NCBI GenBank assembly: GCA_964484265.1
Contig: CAZAFH010000005.1
Location: 1 to 64,000, forward strand
Source of the DNA: SIAQ01 sp964484265
GTDB taxonomy: Bacteria; Planctomycetota; Planctomycetia; Gemmatales; Gemmataceae
DNA length: 64,000 bases
Reading direction: 5' to 3'
The first letter of the stretch is position 1, and every line of letters starts with the position of its first letter. Below are positions 26,488-36,600 of this stretch, one piece after another. Under the pieces are notes generated by a model, which was not told where the DNA came from, did not search any database, and saw nothing but the letters and a program-made list of their open reading frames with translations. Made by a program: the position numbers and the translations under genes.

Positions 26488-26967
26488 TCAACGATTGTCA
26501 CATTGATACGTCCATGGCGGTGTCAGCAAAAGCCGGCACGGAAGAATGACAACGTCTCGATAAAATCGCCCGGCCGACAGAAATGGCTGCACGCAGGGCA
26601 CATATTGACCAAAACGCTCCGTCCGCTTGTCCTCGAAGTACAACGGCCGATAGCACACCGGGCTTGAAATCGGTATTGCGAAGAGGTCCAAGGCGTGCGC
26701 CACCTCAACACCGGTGCTTTTGGGCAGCGGCGCGTCTTCAGGAAAATCGACCTTCTTTACCTTCGGCAACGCTTCGCGCAGACGCTCCTTCAGCGATTGC
26801 TCGGATTGCACGCGGAAGAGGTCGTCGCGGGTCGGCGGCGTCAGTCCGATTTCATCGGGCCCGTCAACGCCGACCGGCTTTCCGAACGTGGCCTGAGCAT
26901 GAACCAAGGACGGTCCGCCAAGAAAAACCACCGTTGCCAACAGCAGTGCGGCCCGCGATGAAAACAT
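26488..26967 (-). CDS. Small exported protein of unknown function
   Basis: This is a 159-residue protein with a good signal peptide (LLLATVVFLGGPSLVHAQ, cleavage after HAQ or HA). The mature part has PVCYRPLYFEDKRTERFGQY and a C-terminal LLLTPPWTYQC. I do not recognise it, although short Tyr- and Pro-rich exported proteins of this kind are common in planctomycetes. AGGAAAGG precedes the ATG. It sits on the opposite strand inside the export locus, convergent with the TolC gene (13 bp apart), so it may be a component or a passenger. Confidence 0.6.
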   Translation of the reverse strand: MFSSRAALLLATVVFLGGPSLVHAQATFGKPVGVDGPDEIGLTPPTRDDLFRVQSEQSLKERLREALPKVKKVDFPEDAPLPKSTGVEVAHALDLFAIPISSPVCYRPLYFEDKRTERFGQYVPCVQPFLSAGRFYRDVVILPCRLLLTPPWTYQCDNR

Positions 26968-27291
26968 ACATTTTACGCCTTTCCTAGTTTCCAGTGACTC
27001 GTCAAAAAGGTGTCGTCTTCGGTATTATCGTCAAAGTCGATCCATCTTCTTCAGTCGCGACGCAAGTCTCTATTTTGCGCGCAACCTTTTTTCAAGTAAT
27101 GCTTTACAAGGGAACCCCGAGTGCGGCCGGCAGGAATGAGATAGGGTCATTCCGAAAAGACCAGTTGGCGTCTGGTTTACAATCCTTGAAAAATCGCTTC
27201 TTTTTGTAAGCAAACGTTATCACATCTGCTTTTTGTGACCTACATTTCGTTAGCATCGATAATTCCGTCTGTGCCGGGAAAGGGTCGTGTC
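26968..27291 (+). other. Promoter region of the adaptor/surface-protein operon
   Basis: There are 324 bp, relatively AT-rich, between divergent genes. No gene is supported. It should hold the promoter for the five-gene forward run from 27292. TTTTTGTAAGC and TTTTTGTGACC near 27200-27240 are similar to each other, but no known operator is recognised. Confidence 0.4.
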
Positions 27292-29304
27292 ATGCCAGAA
27301 CCAATGACGCACACTCCAGAAAGCGTGCTCCGATCGCAGGCGTTGCCTCACCTGCTGGAAGAGATCGGCCGGCTGCTGGAAACACCCGCTGCCCCGGCGA
27401 TTTTCTTCGCGGAGTTCCTGCAGCGCGTCGTGTCGGCATTGCAGGTCGCCGGCGGCGCGATTTGGACACGAGCGGCCGACGGGCATTTTGAACTCGAACA
27501 TACGATCAACTGGCCGGCGTTGCGCTTGGAAGCGGTTGCAGATGGCATCACGTGCCACGGTCAGGTCCTTCAAGTCGCCAGTCAACGTGAGCGTGCGTTG
27601 TGGGTGCCGCCGCAGAGTGGTTCAAAGGTTGTCGGGGAAAATGGACAAGCCGCGAATCGAAGCGATCATGGATTGTTGCTTGCACCAATCGTCGTGGATA
27701 AGCAGGTCGTTGGGCTACTTGAGATTTGGCTCTATCCGATTCCCGAAGCGGCGCATCGCCGCGAATTGGCGCGCCTGCTCGCAGAGTTGACGGGATTCTT
27801 GGCGGCCTACCATCACAAGCGCCAGACCCAATCTCTGGTTCAGCAACAGAAGTTGTGGCTGCAACTGGATACGTTCGTGCGGCAAATCCACAGCAGCCTC
27901 GATCCTCAGATGGTCGCCCAGTGGATTGCACAGGAAGGCCGGCGCCTCCTGGAGTGCGATCAGGTCAGCGTGGCGTATGCGTGGGGTGCGAAAACCAAGG
28001 TCGCAGCCGTCAGCGGTGCGGCCGTCGTGGAGCCAAATAGCCGCCTTGTGCAATTGTTGCAATCGCTCTGTGATGCCGTTTTACATTGGGGCGAAAGTCT
28101 GATCTACCAGGGCAAACGCGACGAGACTTTGCCGCTTGCTGTGGTCCACGCGCTGGACGCCTATCTCGGCGAGAGCAACTGCAGGGTGCTTGTTGTGCTG
28201 CCTCTGAAAACAGACGGACCAGCTTTTGCCACATTGACCGCCGAATCGTTCGAGCCTGCGTTCTCCGCGGAACAATTACTGCAACGGATGCAAACGTTGG
28301 CGCCGCATGCTTCATCGGCCTTGAGCAATTCGGTTGAAACCGCGCGCATGCCGCTGCAGCGAGTCTCTCGAATACTGGCCCAGGTGCGTGATTGGGCCAA
28401 CACGCGGACTATCGCTCGCATTGGTCTTTATTCGCTGCCATTGGTTTTGCTGATCGCCGCCCTTGGGTTGGTGCCGATGACACTGCGTTTGGAGGCGAAA
28501 GGGCAACTTGTGCCGGTGCAACGGCAAATGGTGTATGCCGCTCAGAACGGCAAGATCATAGAGCTGCGTGCGCGACCCGGGGATCGAGTCGAGAAAGGTC
28601 AGGAACTGCTCTTCATCGAGGATCTCGATACCCAACTGCAAATCGATCAACTCGCGATCAAGATCGGCTCCGCGGAGCAACGGCTGCAACTCCTGAGCGA
28701 CCAGATCGGGAAGAAAACGACCAACGAAGAACGCAGCGCCCTCGTCAAGGACCGCATTCAGCAGCAATACGAGTTGCGCAAGGCGACCGCCGAGCGCGAG
28801 ATCCTGTTGCAAACGAGCCGAAGTCCGCGCAAGGCCCCCGTGTTCGCTCCGTTGACGGGCAAGGTCGTCACCTTTGACGCCCACGAACAGTTACTCGGCA
28901 AGACCGTCAAGCCGGGCGATCCTTTGTTGCGTATTGCCAGCGTCAAGGGGACGTGGGAGATCGAGCTGCAAATCCCCGAACGGAATGTGGGGCCGATCCG
29001 CGATGGCTTGTCTGCGAGTGAGGCCGGCTTTGTTGAAGTCGATCTGTTGCTCGCCAGTCAGCCGCATCGGACCTACAAGGGACGCTTGTACAAGGACGGG
29101 TTGGGTGGTGAGACGAAAGTGGTGGACAACGCCGTCGTTCTGCCCACCCGCGTTCGCATCGTGGACGAGGATTTGATTCAGCAGTTCGAAAGCATGCCGG
29201 TGGGGCTGGAAGTTCGCAGCAAAGTTCATTGTGGGTCGCGCTCGGTCGGTGCTGTCTGGTTTCACGAGCTGTGGGAGTTCTTCTACGAACACGTGATCTT
29301 TTGA
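27292..29304 (+). CDS. GAF-domain HlyD-like membrane-fusion (adaptor) protein
   Basis: This is a protein of about 670 residues. The N-terminal 380 residues are cytoplasmic, with two GAF-like regions (about 25-165 and 195-350). A single membrane helix follows (IGLYSLPLVLLIAALGLVPM). The rest is a periplasmic HlyD-type adaptor: LVPVQRQMVYAAQNGKIIELRARPGDRVEKGQELLFIED is the lipoyl half-motif, followed by a coiled coil and FAPLTGKVV, the second lipoyl half. Adaptors bridge inner-membrane pumps to TolC. A sensory GAF part fused to an adaptor suggests that export is tuned by an internal ligand, which is inference. I start at 27292. The ATG is preceded by GGGAAAGGG. Confidence 0.85.
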   Translation: MPEPMTHTPESVLRSQALPHLLEEIGRLLETPAAPAIFFAEFLQRVVSALQVAGGAIWTRAADGHFELEHTINWPALRLEAVADGITCHGQVLQVASQRERALWVPPQSGSKVVGENGQAANRSDHGLLLAPIVVDKQVVGLLEIWLYPIPEAAHRRELARLLAELTGFLAAYHHKRQTQSLVQQQKLWLQLDTFVRQIHSSLDPQMVAQWIAQEGRRLLECDQVSVAYAWGAKTKVAAVSGAAVVEPNSRLVQLLQSLCDAVLHWGESLIYQGKRDETLPLAVVHALDAYLGESNCRVLVVLPLKTDGPAFATLTAESFEPAFSAEQLLQRMQTLAPHASSALSNSVETARMPLQRVSRILAQVRDWANTRTIARIGLYSLPLVLLIAALGLVPMTLRLEAKGQLVPVQRQMVYAAQNGKIIELRARPGDRVEKGQELLFIEDLDTQLQIDQLAIKIGSAEQRLQLLSDQIGKKTTNEERSALVKDRIQQQYELRKATAEREILLQTSRSPRKAPVFAPLTGKVVTFDAHEQLLGKTVKPGDPLLRIASVKGTWEIELQIPERNVGPIRDGLSASEAGFVEVDLLLASQPHRTYKGRLYKDGLGGETKVVDNAVVLPTRVRIVDEDLIQQFESMPVGLEVRSKVHCGSRSVGAVWFHELWEFFYEHVIF

Positions 29305-29379
29305 GGGGCGAGGGGCGAGAGACGAGGGGCGCGAGGCAGGCATTCTCTCGCTCCTTGGCCCACGTCCCTCACCCCTCTT
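29303..29379 (+). repeat. GC-rich GAGGGGCGAGGGGCGAG-type palindromic repeat in the intergenic gap
   Basis: A run of GAGGGGCGA-like units (29303-29335) is followed by its approximate inverse, GTCCCTCACCCCTC (about 29364-29377). It overlaps the stop of the preceding gene. The same kind of repeat occurs inside the next coding sequence. Confidence 0.65.
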
Positions 29380-29394
29380 CAACGAGGTGTCGGC

Positions 29395-31374
29395 ATGAGG
29401 CGTTTTTTCTTGATCGGATCATGCGGCGCGGCGCTGGCCGTCTTGGCCGCATGTTGGTCTCTTTCAACGAGAGGCGAAGGGCAAGGGCCGAAGGGCGAGT
29501 CCGGCGATTCCTCGCCCTGCGGCGAGTACTCTGCCCCGGTCGTCTCGCCCGGCAACTTTCTTCTCGCCCCGCGCCCCTCGTCCCTCGTCGCTTTTTTCGA
29601 TCCCCTGGAAATCGCACCGTGCAACCTGACGCCGATTTTCGAGCAGGACGTGTCGAGTCAGGTGGACGGCATTTTCGACGAAATTCTTGTCGATGTCGGG
29701 CGTCAGGTTCGCAAGGGCGATCTGCTGGGGCAACTCGATGATCGGCAACTACGCGCCCAGGTCGATCTGCTGGCAATCCGAGCCAACAGCCAGGCCGCCG
29801 AGCGAATTGCGAAGGCCCAGTTCGATGAGGCCGACGCCAAGGTTGAATATGCGAGAAAGGCAAACGAGACAGGCCTGCGCACCGTGCCGGAGCTGGAAGC
29901 CAAGACGTACCTCTACCAGCGTGAACGATTTGCCAACGAGATGAAGAAAGCAACCGAAGAGCGGGAAGCGGCTCAGAAGGAACTCGATCGCGCCAAAGTC
30001 GTTTTGCAACAACATGCCATTCGCGCTGGCCTCGACGGCGAAATCGTCAAGGTCTACAAGCGCAAGGGTGAAACGGTCAAGCAAGGGGAAGCACTCTTCC
30101 GAATTGCCAATTGCAATTCAATGCGTGTCGAAGGGTTGTGCAAGATTCAGCAAGCGAGCCTGATCCGCGTCGGCATGACCGCCCTTGTGGAGCCGGAGAT
30201 TCGCGGCGAACAGATGACGCAGTTGATCGGGCACACCGGCGCCATCACGGCACTGGCAATCTCATCGGATGGTCGGCTGCTCGCCTCCGCCGGCGAGGAC
30301 CGGAGCGTGTTCTTGTGGAATTGGCCTCAAGGCTCGCGCAATGGCGAGTTGCTGCACTCCGCGGATGTCACTGCTGTCGCGTTCGCGCCGGCTTCTGGCG
30401 ATGGCTACACCGTGCTCACGGGTTGCGGTGATGGGACGAGCAAGCTCTGGACGGTGTCATTCGCCGGAAAATCCAGCTCGCTTGCAATGTCGCAACAGCA
30501 TGAGGGACCGATACGGGCCGTCGCTTTCAATGGCGACGGAAGTCACTTTGCAACTGCCGGCGACGACAAGCGTATCGGCATCTGGGCAACCACGACGGGC
30601 AAATTCCTGTTTTGGCTGCATGCCGAGGACGGCTTGTCCGCGCACCAGGGAGCGGTCACGAGCTTGCGATTCTGCCCGGATGGCCGACTCGTGTCAGCAG
30701 GCCGCGACAATGTCGTCAAGGTGTGGAAACTCGGCGCGGCCGCCGGCTCGCTCGTTCGCATTCACGCAGGCCGCACTTGCGAAGTGGCTCGGCCTGGCGT
30801 CGGCCCCGAAGGCCGGTCGATCCTGCTCGATCTTGGTGAAGAGTTACGGATCCTCGATCGCGACGACGGGACATGGCTCGGCTCTCTGACCAGCCGGCGC
30901 CAAGGCCGATTCCAGGGAATGGCCGAATTTTCTCCTGGCGGCAAGCTCGTGCTGACGGCATCGACCAATCAGCGTTTGCAGCTTTGGCGTGTGCCGCCAA
31001 CGCCCGACGACATCCAACTACTCCGCAGCAAAAATGACAAGGACTTCCAACGCAAGTTGCCCCTCGGCGAAATCCGCCACTTCATCATTCCGGGCGCCTC
31101 GGTCGTTCACGCCGGCGTGTTCGCCCCTGATGAATCGGTGTTCTTCACAGGCGGCACGGACAAGATCGTTCGCGTGTGGGCGGTGCCTTCTGTCAAGAAT
31201 TGGCAGCCCGTTTATGAGGCGCGCATCACCTACGTCGGCAATCAGATCGAGCGCGGCACCGACATGGTTCGGATCCGCGCCGAGCTAGAGAATCCGTCGG
31301 ATGCCGGACGCCGCTTGCGTGCCGGTATGTTTGCAACCCTCCGAATTTTCCCAGAGACGGCGGACCTGAAATAG
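29395..31374 (+). CDS. HlyD-like adaptor with an inserted WD40 propeller
   Basis: This is a 659-residue protein. After a signal or membrane segment (GAALAVLAACWSL) come a repeat-encoded linker, a lipoyl half (SSQVDGIFDEILVDVGRQVRKGDLLGQLDD), a coiled coil (to about residue 205), and the second lipoyl half (IRAGLDGEIVKVYKRKGETVKQGEALF). A WD40 array then spans about residues 275-600, with clear blades (LIGHTGAITALAISSDGRLLASAGEDRSVFLW; HEGPIRAVAFNGDGSHFATAGDDKRIGIW). The last 60 residues return to an adaptor-type barrel end (GRRLRAGMFATLRI). The propeller thus sits inside the adaptor barrel region. GAGGTG precedes the ATG. Confidence 0.85.
   Translation: MRRFFLIGSCGAALAVLAACWSLSTRGEGQGPKGESGDSSPCGEYSAPVVSPGNFLLAPRPSSLVAFFDPLEIAPCNLTPIFEQDVSSQVDGIFDEILVDVGRQVRKGDLLGQLDDRQLRAQVDLLAIRANSQAAERIAKAQFDEADAKVEYARKANETGLRTVPELEAKTYLYQRERFANEMKKATEEREAAQKELDRAKVVLQQHAIRAGLDGEIVKVYKRKGETVKQGEALFRIANCNSMRVEGLCKIQQASLIRVGMTALVEPEIRGEQMTQLIGHTGAITALAISSDGRLLASAGEDRSVFLWNWPQGSRNGELLHSADVTAVAFAPASGDGYTVLTGCGDGTSKLWTVSFAGKSSSLAMSQQHEGPIRAVAFNGDGSHFATAGDDKRIGIWATTTGKFLFWLHAEDGLSAHQGAVTSLRFCPDGRLVSAGRDNVVKVWKLGAAAGSLVRIHAGRTCEVARPGVGPEGRSILLDLGEELRILDRDDGTWLGSLTSRRQGRFQGMAEFSPGGKLVLTASTNQRLQLWRVPPTPDDIQLLRSKNDKDFQRKLPLGEIRHFIIPGASVVHAGVFAPDESVFFTGGTDKIVRVWAVPSVKNWQPVYEARITYVGNQIERGTDMVRIRAELENPSDAGRRLRAGMFATLRIFPETADLK
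29464..29592 (+). repeat. GC-rich palindromic repeat inside the adaptor-WD40 coding sequence
   Basis: Left arm GAGAGGCGAAGGGCAAGGG (about 29468-29499) and right arm CTCGCCCCGCGCCCCTCGTC (about 29553-29591) are approximate inverses, and both resemble the repeat in the preceding gap. The segment encodes residues 24-66, a Gly/Pro/Ser-rich linker absent from ordinary adaptors. It keeps the frame, so the insertion was tolerated. Confidence 0.6.
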
Positions 31375-31404
31375 CAACGCAGATGGCGCAGAGAACAGCA
31401 GATC

Positions 31405-33597
31405 ATGCTTACACTCGAACCAGACAGCACCCTGGAAGGACGAAAAAGCGTTTGTGTACGCGCCCGGCAGAATCTGCGCATTTCACCGCAAACCAGCGGC
31501 GGTCAGACGATTTACGTGGTCAAGGATCCGATCACAATGCGCTATTTTCGCCTCGATGAAAAACAACACTTCCTCCTGAGCCTCATGGACGGCGGCCACA
31601 CGCTCGGCGAAATCAAGAGCGAATACGAAAAGCGATTTCGCCCCGATCGGCTGTCGGCGGACGAACTGGAGGATTTCGTTGCCGAGCTGCTCGAAGGCGG
31701 ATTGATCCAGAGCGATTCGGCGTCCGCAAGCGAACGCATCATTGAGCGTGCACGGAAACAGAACCACCAATGGTGGATGTCTCTTTTGAATGTCGTGTAT
31801 CTCAAGTTCCCGCTCGGCAATCCGGATCGCTGGCTGACGCCGATCCAGCCCCTCACGCGTTTCTTGTTTTTCTATGCCTTCGTCATCGCCAGCTTGGCGT
31901 TATTTGGCAGCGCGATCGCTCTGATCGTGACGCACTGGCGCGAGTTCCTGACGCGCCTGCCGGTTTACGAGGACTTCTTTCGCTGGGAAACGCTGGCGTA
32001 TCTCTGGCTCACCTTCGTTGTCGTGAAGGTGCTGCACGAGTTCGGCCACGCGCTCTGTTGCAAGCACATGGGAGCGGAGGTGCAAGAGATCGGTGTTGTC
32101 TTCCTGTTCTTCTTCCCGACCTTGTATTGCAATGTCTCCGATAGCTGGTTGTTGCCGAACAAATGGAAACGTATGGCCGTGAGCGCGGCCGGCGTCTACG
32201 TGGAACTTCTACTTGCCGCGGCTGCGACCTTCGTTTGGTGGTGGACCGATTCCGCGACGTTCGTGCATCAATGGGCGTTCGCGGTGATGCTGTATTGCAG
32301 CGTCAACACGATCGTGTGCAACGCCAATCCGCTCATGCGCTTTGACGGCTACCACGTTCTGGCCGATTGGCTGGAAGCGCCCAACCTTGCGCAGCAGTGT
32401 CAACGGACGTTGCAGGCCGTGTTCTTCGGTTGGCTCGGAGTTGAGACACGAGCCGTTTCTCCGACCGGGCGTGTGAGCAATCGTTTCCTGTTCTGGTTCG
32501 GCCTCGCCAGCCTCGGCTACCGCTGGTACGTCACGGCGCTGGCACTCTATTTCGTGTACGAGTTCATGAAGCAGCGCCACGTTCCCGTCGTAGGCTGGAT
32601 TCTCGGCGCCATCAGCCTCACGCTTTTGATCGGCGTGCCGACCTGGCAACTGCTGCACTGGGTTCATCAACAAGGGAGGTTTCGCGACATGAAGCCCGCT
32701 CGATTGTGGTTGTCGCTCGCCGGATTCGCCGGCTTGGCGGCGTTCGTCTTCTTGGTCCCGTTGCCGATGAAGGTTCGTGGCACTGCCCTGGTCCAGCCGG
32801 CTCCGGAGCAAGTTCGCCGAATCATCGTGCCTGAAGTTGAAGGCTTCTTGCACGAGGTACACATCCGCGATGGGAAACGCGTCAAGGCGGGGGAAGTGCT
32901 CGCGGTCCTCGTCAACCCGAAGCTCGAAATAAAGATCCGCGTCAACGAGGCCGACCAGGCCACGCGGGTCGAGCAGCAAAACGCTCTTGTCGCTCAGTTC
33001 GCCGATTTCGACGAGGGCGACGATTCGATCCTGGCCGGCTGGCTTGAATGCGACCACGAGCTGAAGTCGCTCATCCAGGAACATCGGACCTTGAAAGAAC
33101 AACGCGACCGTTTGATTCTGCGCGCCCCGGCCGATGGCGTCGTCTTGGGACTTGTCCCCATCGAGGAGAAAGGCAAGTGGCTTGCAAAAGGCTCTGAATT
33201 CTGCCGCATCGGCAACGACGAGGCGCTGCGGGCACTCGTGCTGGTGGACCCGGCGGATCATCGGCAGGTTCGTGTGGGCAGTCCGACGAGCGTTCTGATT
33301 CACGGAGCGGCCGGCCGGCAATGGACCGGCCTGGTGACCTCAGTGGCCCAAGTCGATGCCAAGAGCATTCCGGAAGCTCTCTCGAACCGCGTCGGCGGCG
33401 ATGTGGCGACTCAGCGCGATTCGACCACGAACACCGAAAAGCCGCATGGACAGCGCTACCTGGTGAGCATCCATCTGCAAGGCGATTCGTCGATCCAGCC
33501 GGGCGTTCTCGGCCGAGTCAAGATCGACGCGGAATCGCAGACGACCTGGTGGCGTGTGCGTCGCTGGCTGGGAACGACCGTGAACTGGGGACTGTGA
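31405..33597 (+). CDS. PqqD-like / M50 peptidase-like / HlyD fusion membrane protein
   Basis: This 730-residue protein has three parts. Residues 20-110 form a PqqD-like winged helix (YVVKDPITMRYFRLDEKQHFLL to LLEGGLIQ), a fold that in RiPP systems binds leader peptides. Residues 150-430 form a multi-helix membrane domain with the M50/site-2-protease metal motif HEFGH and the second motif NPLMRFDGYH, so metal ligands are intact. From about residue 455 an HlyD-like adaptor follows, with lipoyl-type halves (VEGFLHEVHIRDGKRVKAGEVLAVL; LILRAPADGVVLGLV) and a C-terminal barrel. It could be the inner-membrane part of the exporter, or a processing protease. Neither is proven. It is 12 bp upstream of the surface-protein gene. 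Confidence 0.85.
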   Translation: MLTLEPDSTLEGRKSVCVRARQNLRISPQTSGGQTIYVVKDPITMRYFRLDEKQHFLLSLMDGGHTLGEIKSEYEKRFRPDRLSADELEDFVAELLEGGLIQSDSASASERIIERARKQNHQWWMSLLNVVYLKFPLGNPDRWLTPIQPLTRFLFFYAFVIASLALFGSAIALIVTHWREFLTRLPVYEDFFRWETLAYLWLTFVVVKVLHEFGHALCCKHMGAEVQEIGVVFLFFFPTLYCNVSDSWLLPNKWKRMAVSAAGVYVELLLAAAATFVWWWTDSATFVHQWAFAVMLYCSVNTIVCNANPLMRFDGYHVLADWLEAPNLAQQCQRTLQAVFFGWLGVETRAVSPTGRVSNRFLFWFGLASLGYRWYVTALALYFVYEFMKQRHVPVVGWILGAISLTLLIGVPTWQLLHWVHQQGRFRDMKPARLWLSLAGFAGLAAFVFLVPLPMKVRGTALVQPAPEQVRRIIVPEVEGFLHEVHIRDGKRVKAGEVLAVLVNPKLEIKIRVNEADQATRVEQQNALVAQFADFDEGDDSILAGWLECDHELKSLIQEHRTLKEQRDRLILRAPADGVVLGLVPIEEKGKWLAKGSEFCRIGNDEALRALVLVDPADHRQVRVGSPTSVLIHGAAGRQWTGLVTSVAQVDAKSIPEALSNRVGGDVATQRDSTTNTEKPHGQRYLVSIHLQGDSSIQPGVLGRVKIDAESQTTWWRVRRWLGTTVNWGL

Positions 33598-33608
33598 GGT
33601 TCAGCGCA

Positions 33609-36600
33609 ATGAGCGAGACCAAGAGATCAAAGGGATTCTTGGACGGACTGAAGAAGACTTGGGAATCACTCCACCAGCTCCTCGGCAGCGACACGCGCAC
33701 GGCGACCCGTCGTGACCGCCGTCTCGCGCCGTTGCAGGAGTTGGAAGATCGCCGGCTGCTCAGTGTGACACCCGTTGGTACAGAATTTCGCGTCAACACG
33801 ACGACCCAGAACTCACAGCAAACGTCTCCGCAGACGCCGCAGGCCGTGGCCATCAATCCGACGACGGGGGATTACGTCGTTGTCTGGTCGAGCAAGCACC
33901 AGTTCGGCTCCGACACGTGGGATGTGTTCATGCAGCGTTACAATGCGGCCGGCGTCGCCCAGGGGAGCGAGACGCTCGTCACGCCGCATGTCGATGGGGA
34001 CAACCATCAATACGCCTCGGTGGCCATGAACTCGAGCGGCAACTTCGTCGTCACCTGGTCGAGCGACCAGAACGGACACTGGGATGTGTATGCCCAGCGC
34101 TTCAACGCCAGCGGTGTCGCTCAAGGTTCCGCGATCCTGGTCGATACGCCCACGAACAAGGATCAAGAATATTCCACGGTCGCAATCGACGATGCCGGGA
34201 ACTTCGTCGTGACCTGGTCGGGCCAGCAGTCCGGGAAGTGGCAGATTTATGCCAACTCTTTCGATCAAAATGGCATCTCTCAGGGCGGTCCGTTCCGGGT
34301 TAGCAACAGCAGTGACGATGAGATGTTTGCCGAGGTGGCAATGAACGGCGCAGGCGCCTATGTCATCACCTGGTCCGGCAAGCAATCCGGGAACTGGGAT
34401 GTCTATGCCCAGCTTTACGGACCGAACAATCAGCCCGTGGCATCCATCTTCCAGGTCAATACCGCCACGAACAACGACCAGCAGTACTCCACCGCCGCCA
34501 TCGATGCTGCTGGCAATTTCACGGTGACGTGGTCCGGCCATCAGTCCGGCAAGTGGGCCATCTACGGCCAAACCTATCAGGCCAACGGGGCGGCCATTTC
34601 CGCAGAATTCCAGGTGAGCCCGTCTATTGACAAGGACCAGCAATACTCAAGCGTAACGTACGGCAGCACCAGCAACCCGATTATTGCGTGGAGCAGCAAG
34701 GACCTGGACGGCAACGGCTGGGGCGTTTTCGCGCAGCAGGTAGACACGTCCGGGAACCTTGTCGGCGCCTTGCGACAGGTCAATACGTACACACACGATC
34801 ATCAGGAGTACGTGTCGCTGGCCGGCGACCAAAACGGCAATCTCGTCGCGGTCTGGACGAGCGACAAGCAAGACAGCGACAACGAAGGCGTCTACGGCCA
34901 GCGCTTCATGACCGGGGTTTCCTCCGCGAACATCAGTGTCACCCCGTCTAGCGTGCAAACCAGTGAGGCTGGTACCACGGCAACGTTTGGCGTGGCACTG
35001 ACAAGCGCCCCAACGTCCAACGTCACCATTAACCTCAGCACCACCGACTCGGCTCAGGGAACACTCTCGACCTCGACGCTCACCTTCACTTCCAGTAACT
35101 GGAATGTCGCTCAAACCGTGACCGTCACCGGCCTCGACGATCACATCGTCCTCGGCGACCAGACATACCAGATCAATGGAACCGCCTCCAGTTCCGACAC
35201 CAACTACAACGGCCTGGCGATGCCCGCGGTGACGGTCGTCAACACGGAGGCCGACGTCGCCGGCTTCACCATCACGCCGACGACTCTGACAACCTCCGAG
35301 ACTGGCACGTCGGCTTCCTTCACCGTCGCCCTCACCAGCCAACCGCTGGCGCCGGTCACCATCAACCTGACCAACGGCAATCCGGCGCAGGGCACGCTTT
35401 CGCAATCGAGCCTGACCTTTGACGCCACGAACTGGAACACGGCCCAAACCGTCACTGTCACCGGCGTGAATGATCACATTGTCCACGGCAATCAGACCTA
35501 CCAGATCACGGGCACGGCCTCCAGCAGCGACACCGTCTACAACGGCCTGACAATGACGCCGGTTAACGTCACAAACACCGAGGCCAACGTGGCGGGCTTC
35601 ACTGTCACGCCGACGTCAATCCAGACATCCATGTCGGGAGCGAGCGCGTCCTTCAGCGTGGTGATGACGAGCCAGCCGACGGCGCCCGTCACGATCAATC
35701 TGAGCAGCAGCAATCCCAGCGAAGGCACGCTTTCGACGAGTACGTTGACCTTTGACGCCGGCAACTGGAATGTCGCTCAGATCGTTACCGTCACGGGCCA
35801 AATTGATTTGCTTGCCGGCGGCGATGTGACCTATCAGATCACCGGAACCGCCGTCAGCAGCGACTCCAACTACAACGGCCTGGGCATGACGCCGGTCACC
35901 GTCACGAATGTGAATACGGCCCTCCCTGGCTTCATTGTCACTCCGACCACGCTGACGACCTCGGAAACCGGAACCTCTGCAACGTTCAGCATTGCCTTGG
36001 CCACATTGCCCTTGACCCCCGTCACTGTGACCTTGACCAACGGCAACCCAACCGAGGGCACTCTGTCGCAATCCTCGCTGACTTTCACGCTTCTCAATTG
36101 GAGCACGCCGCAATCGGTCACCGTGACGGGCCTGGACGACCAGATCGTTAGCGGCGACCAAAGCTACCAGATTACAGGAATCGCATCGGGCCTTCTTTCC
36201 AATTACGACGGCCTGGCCATCACGCCGATCACCGTCACGAACACGGAATCCGATGTCGCCAGCATCCATGTCACGGCGGCCTCACTGACGACTTCCGAGT
36301 CCGGCACCTCCGCATCGTTTGGCGTGACGCTCACAAGCCAACCGACCTCGCCAGTGACGATCAACCTTGCCACGTCAGTCGTCGGACAAGGCTCACTATC
36401 GCAATCGACTTTGACGTTCGATGCCACGAATTGGAACGTCGCACAAAATGTGACGGTCACCGGACTGGACGACCAAATCGTCCACGGCGACCAGACGTAT
36501 CAGGTCACGGGCACGGCAACCAGCACGGACGCCAATTACAACAATTTGGCGATGACGCCAGTCACGGTCACGAACACCGAGGCAGACATCGCTGGCTTCA

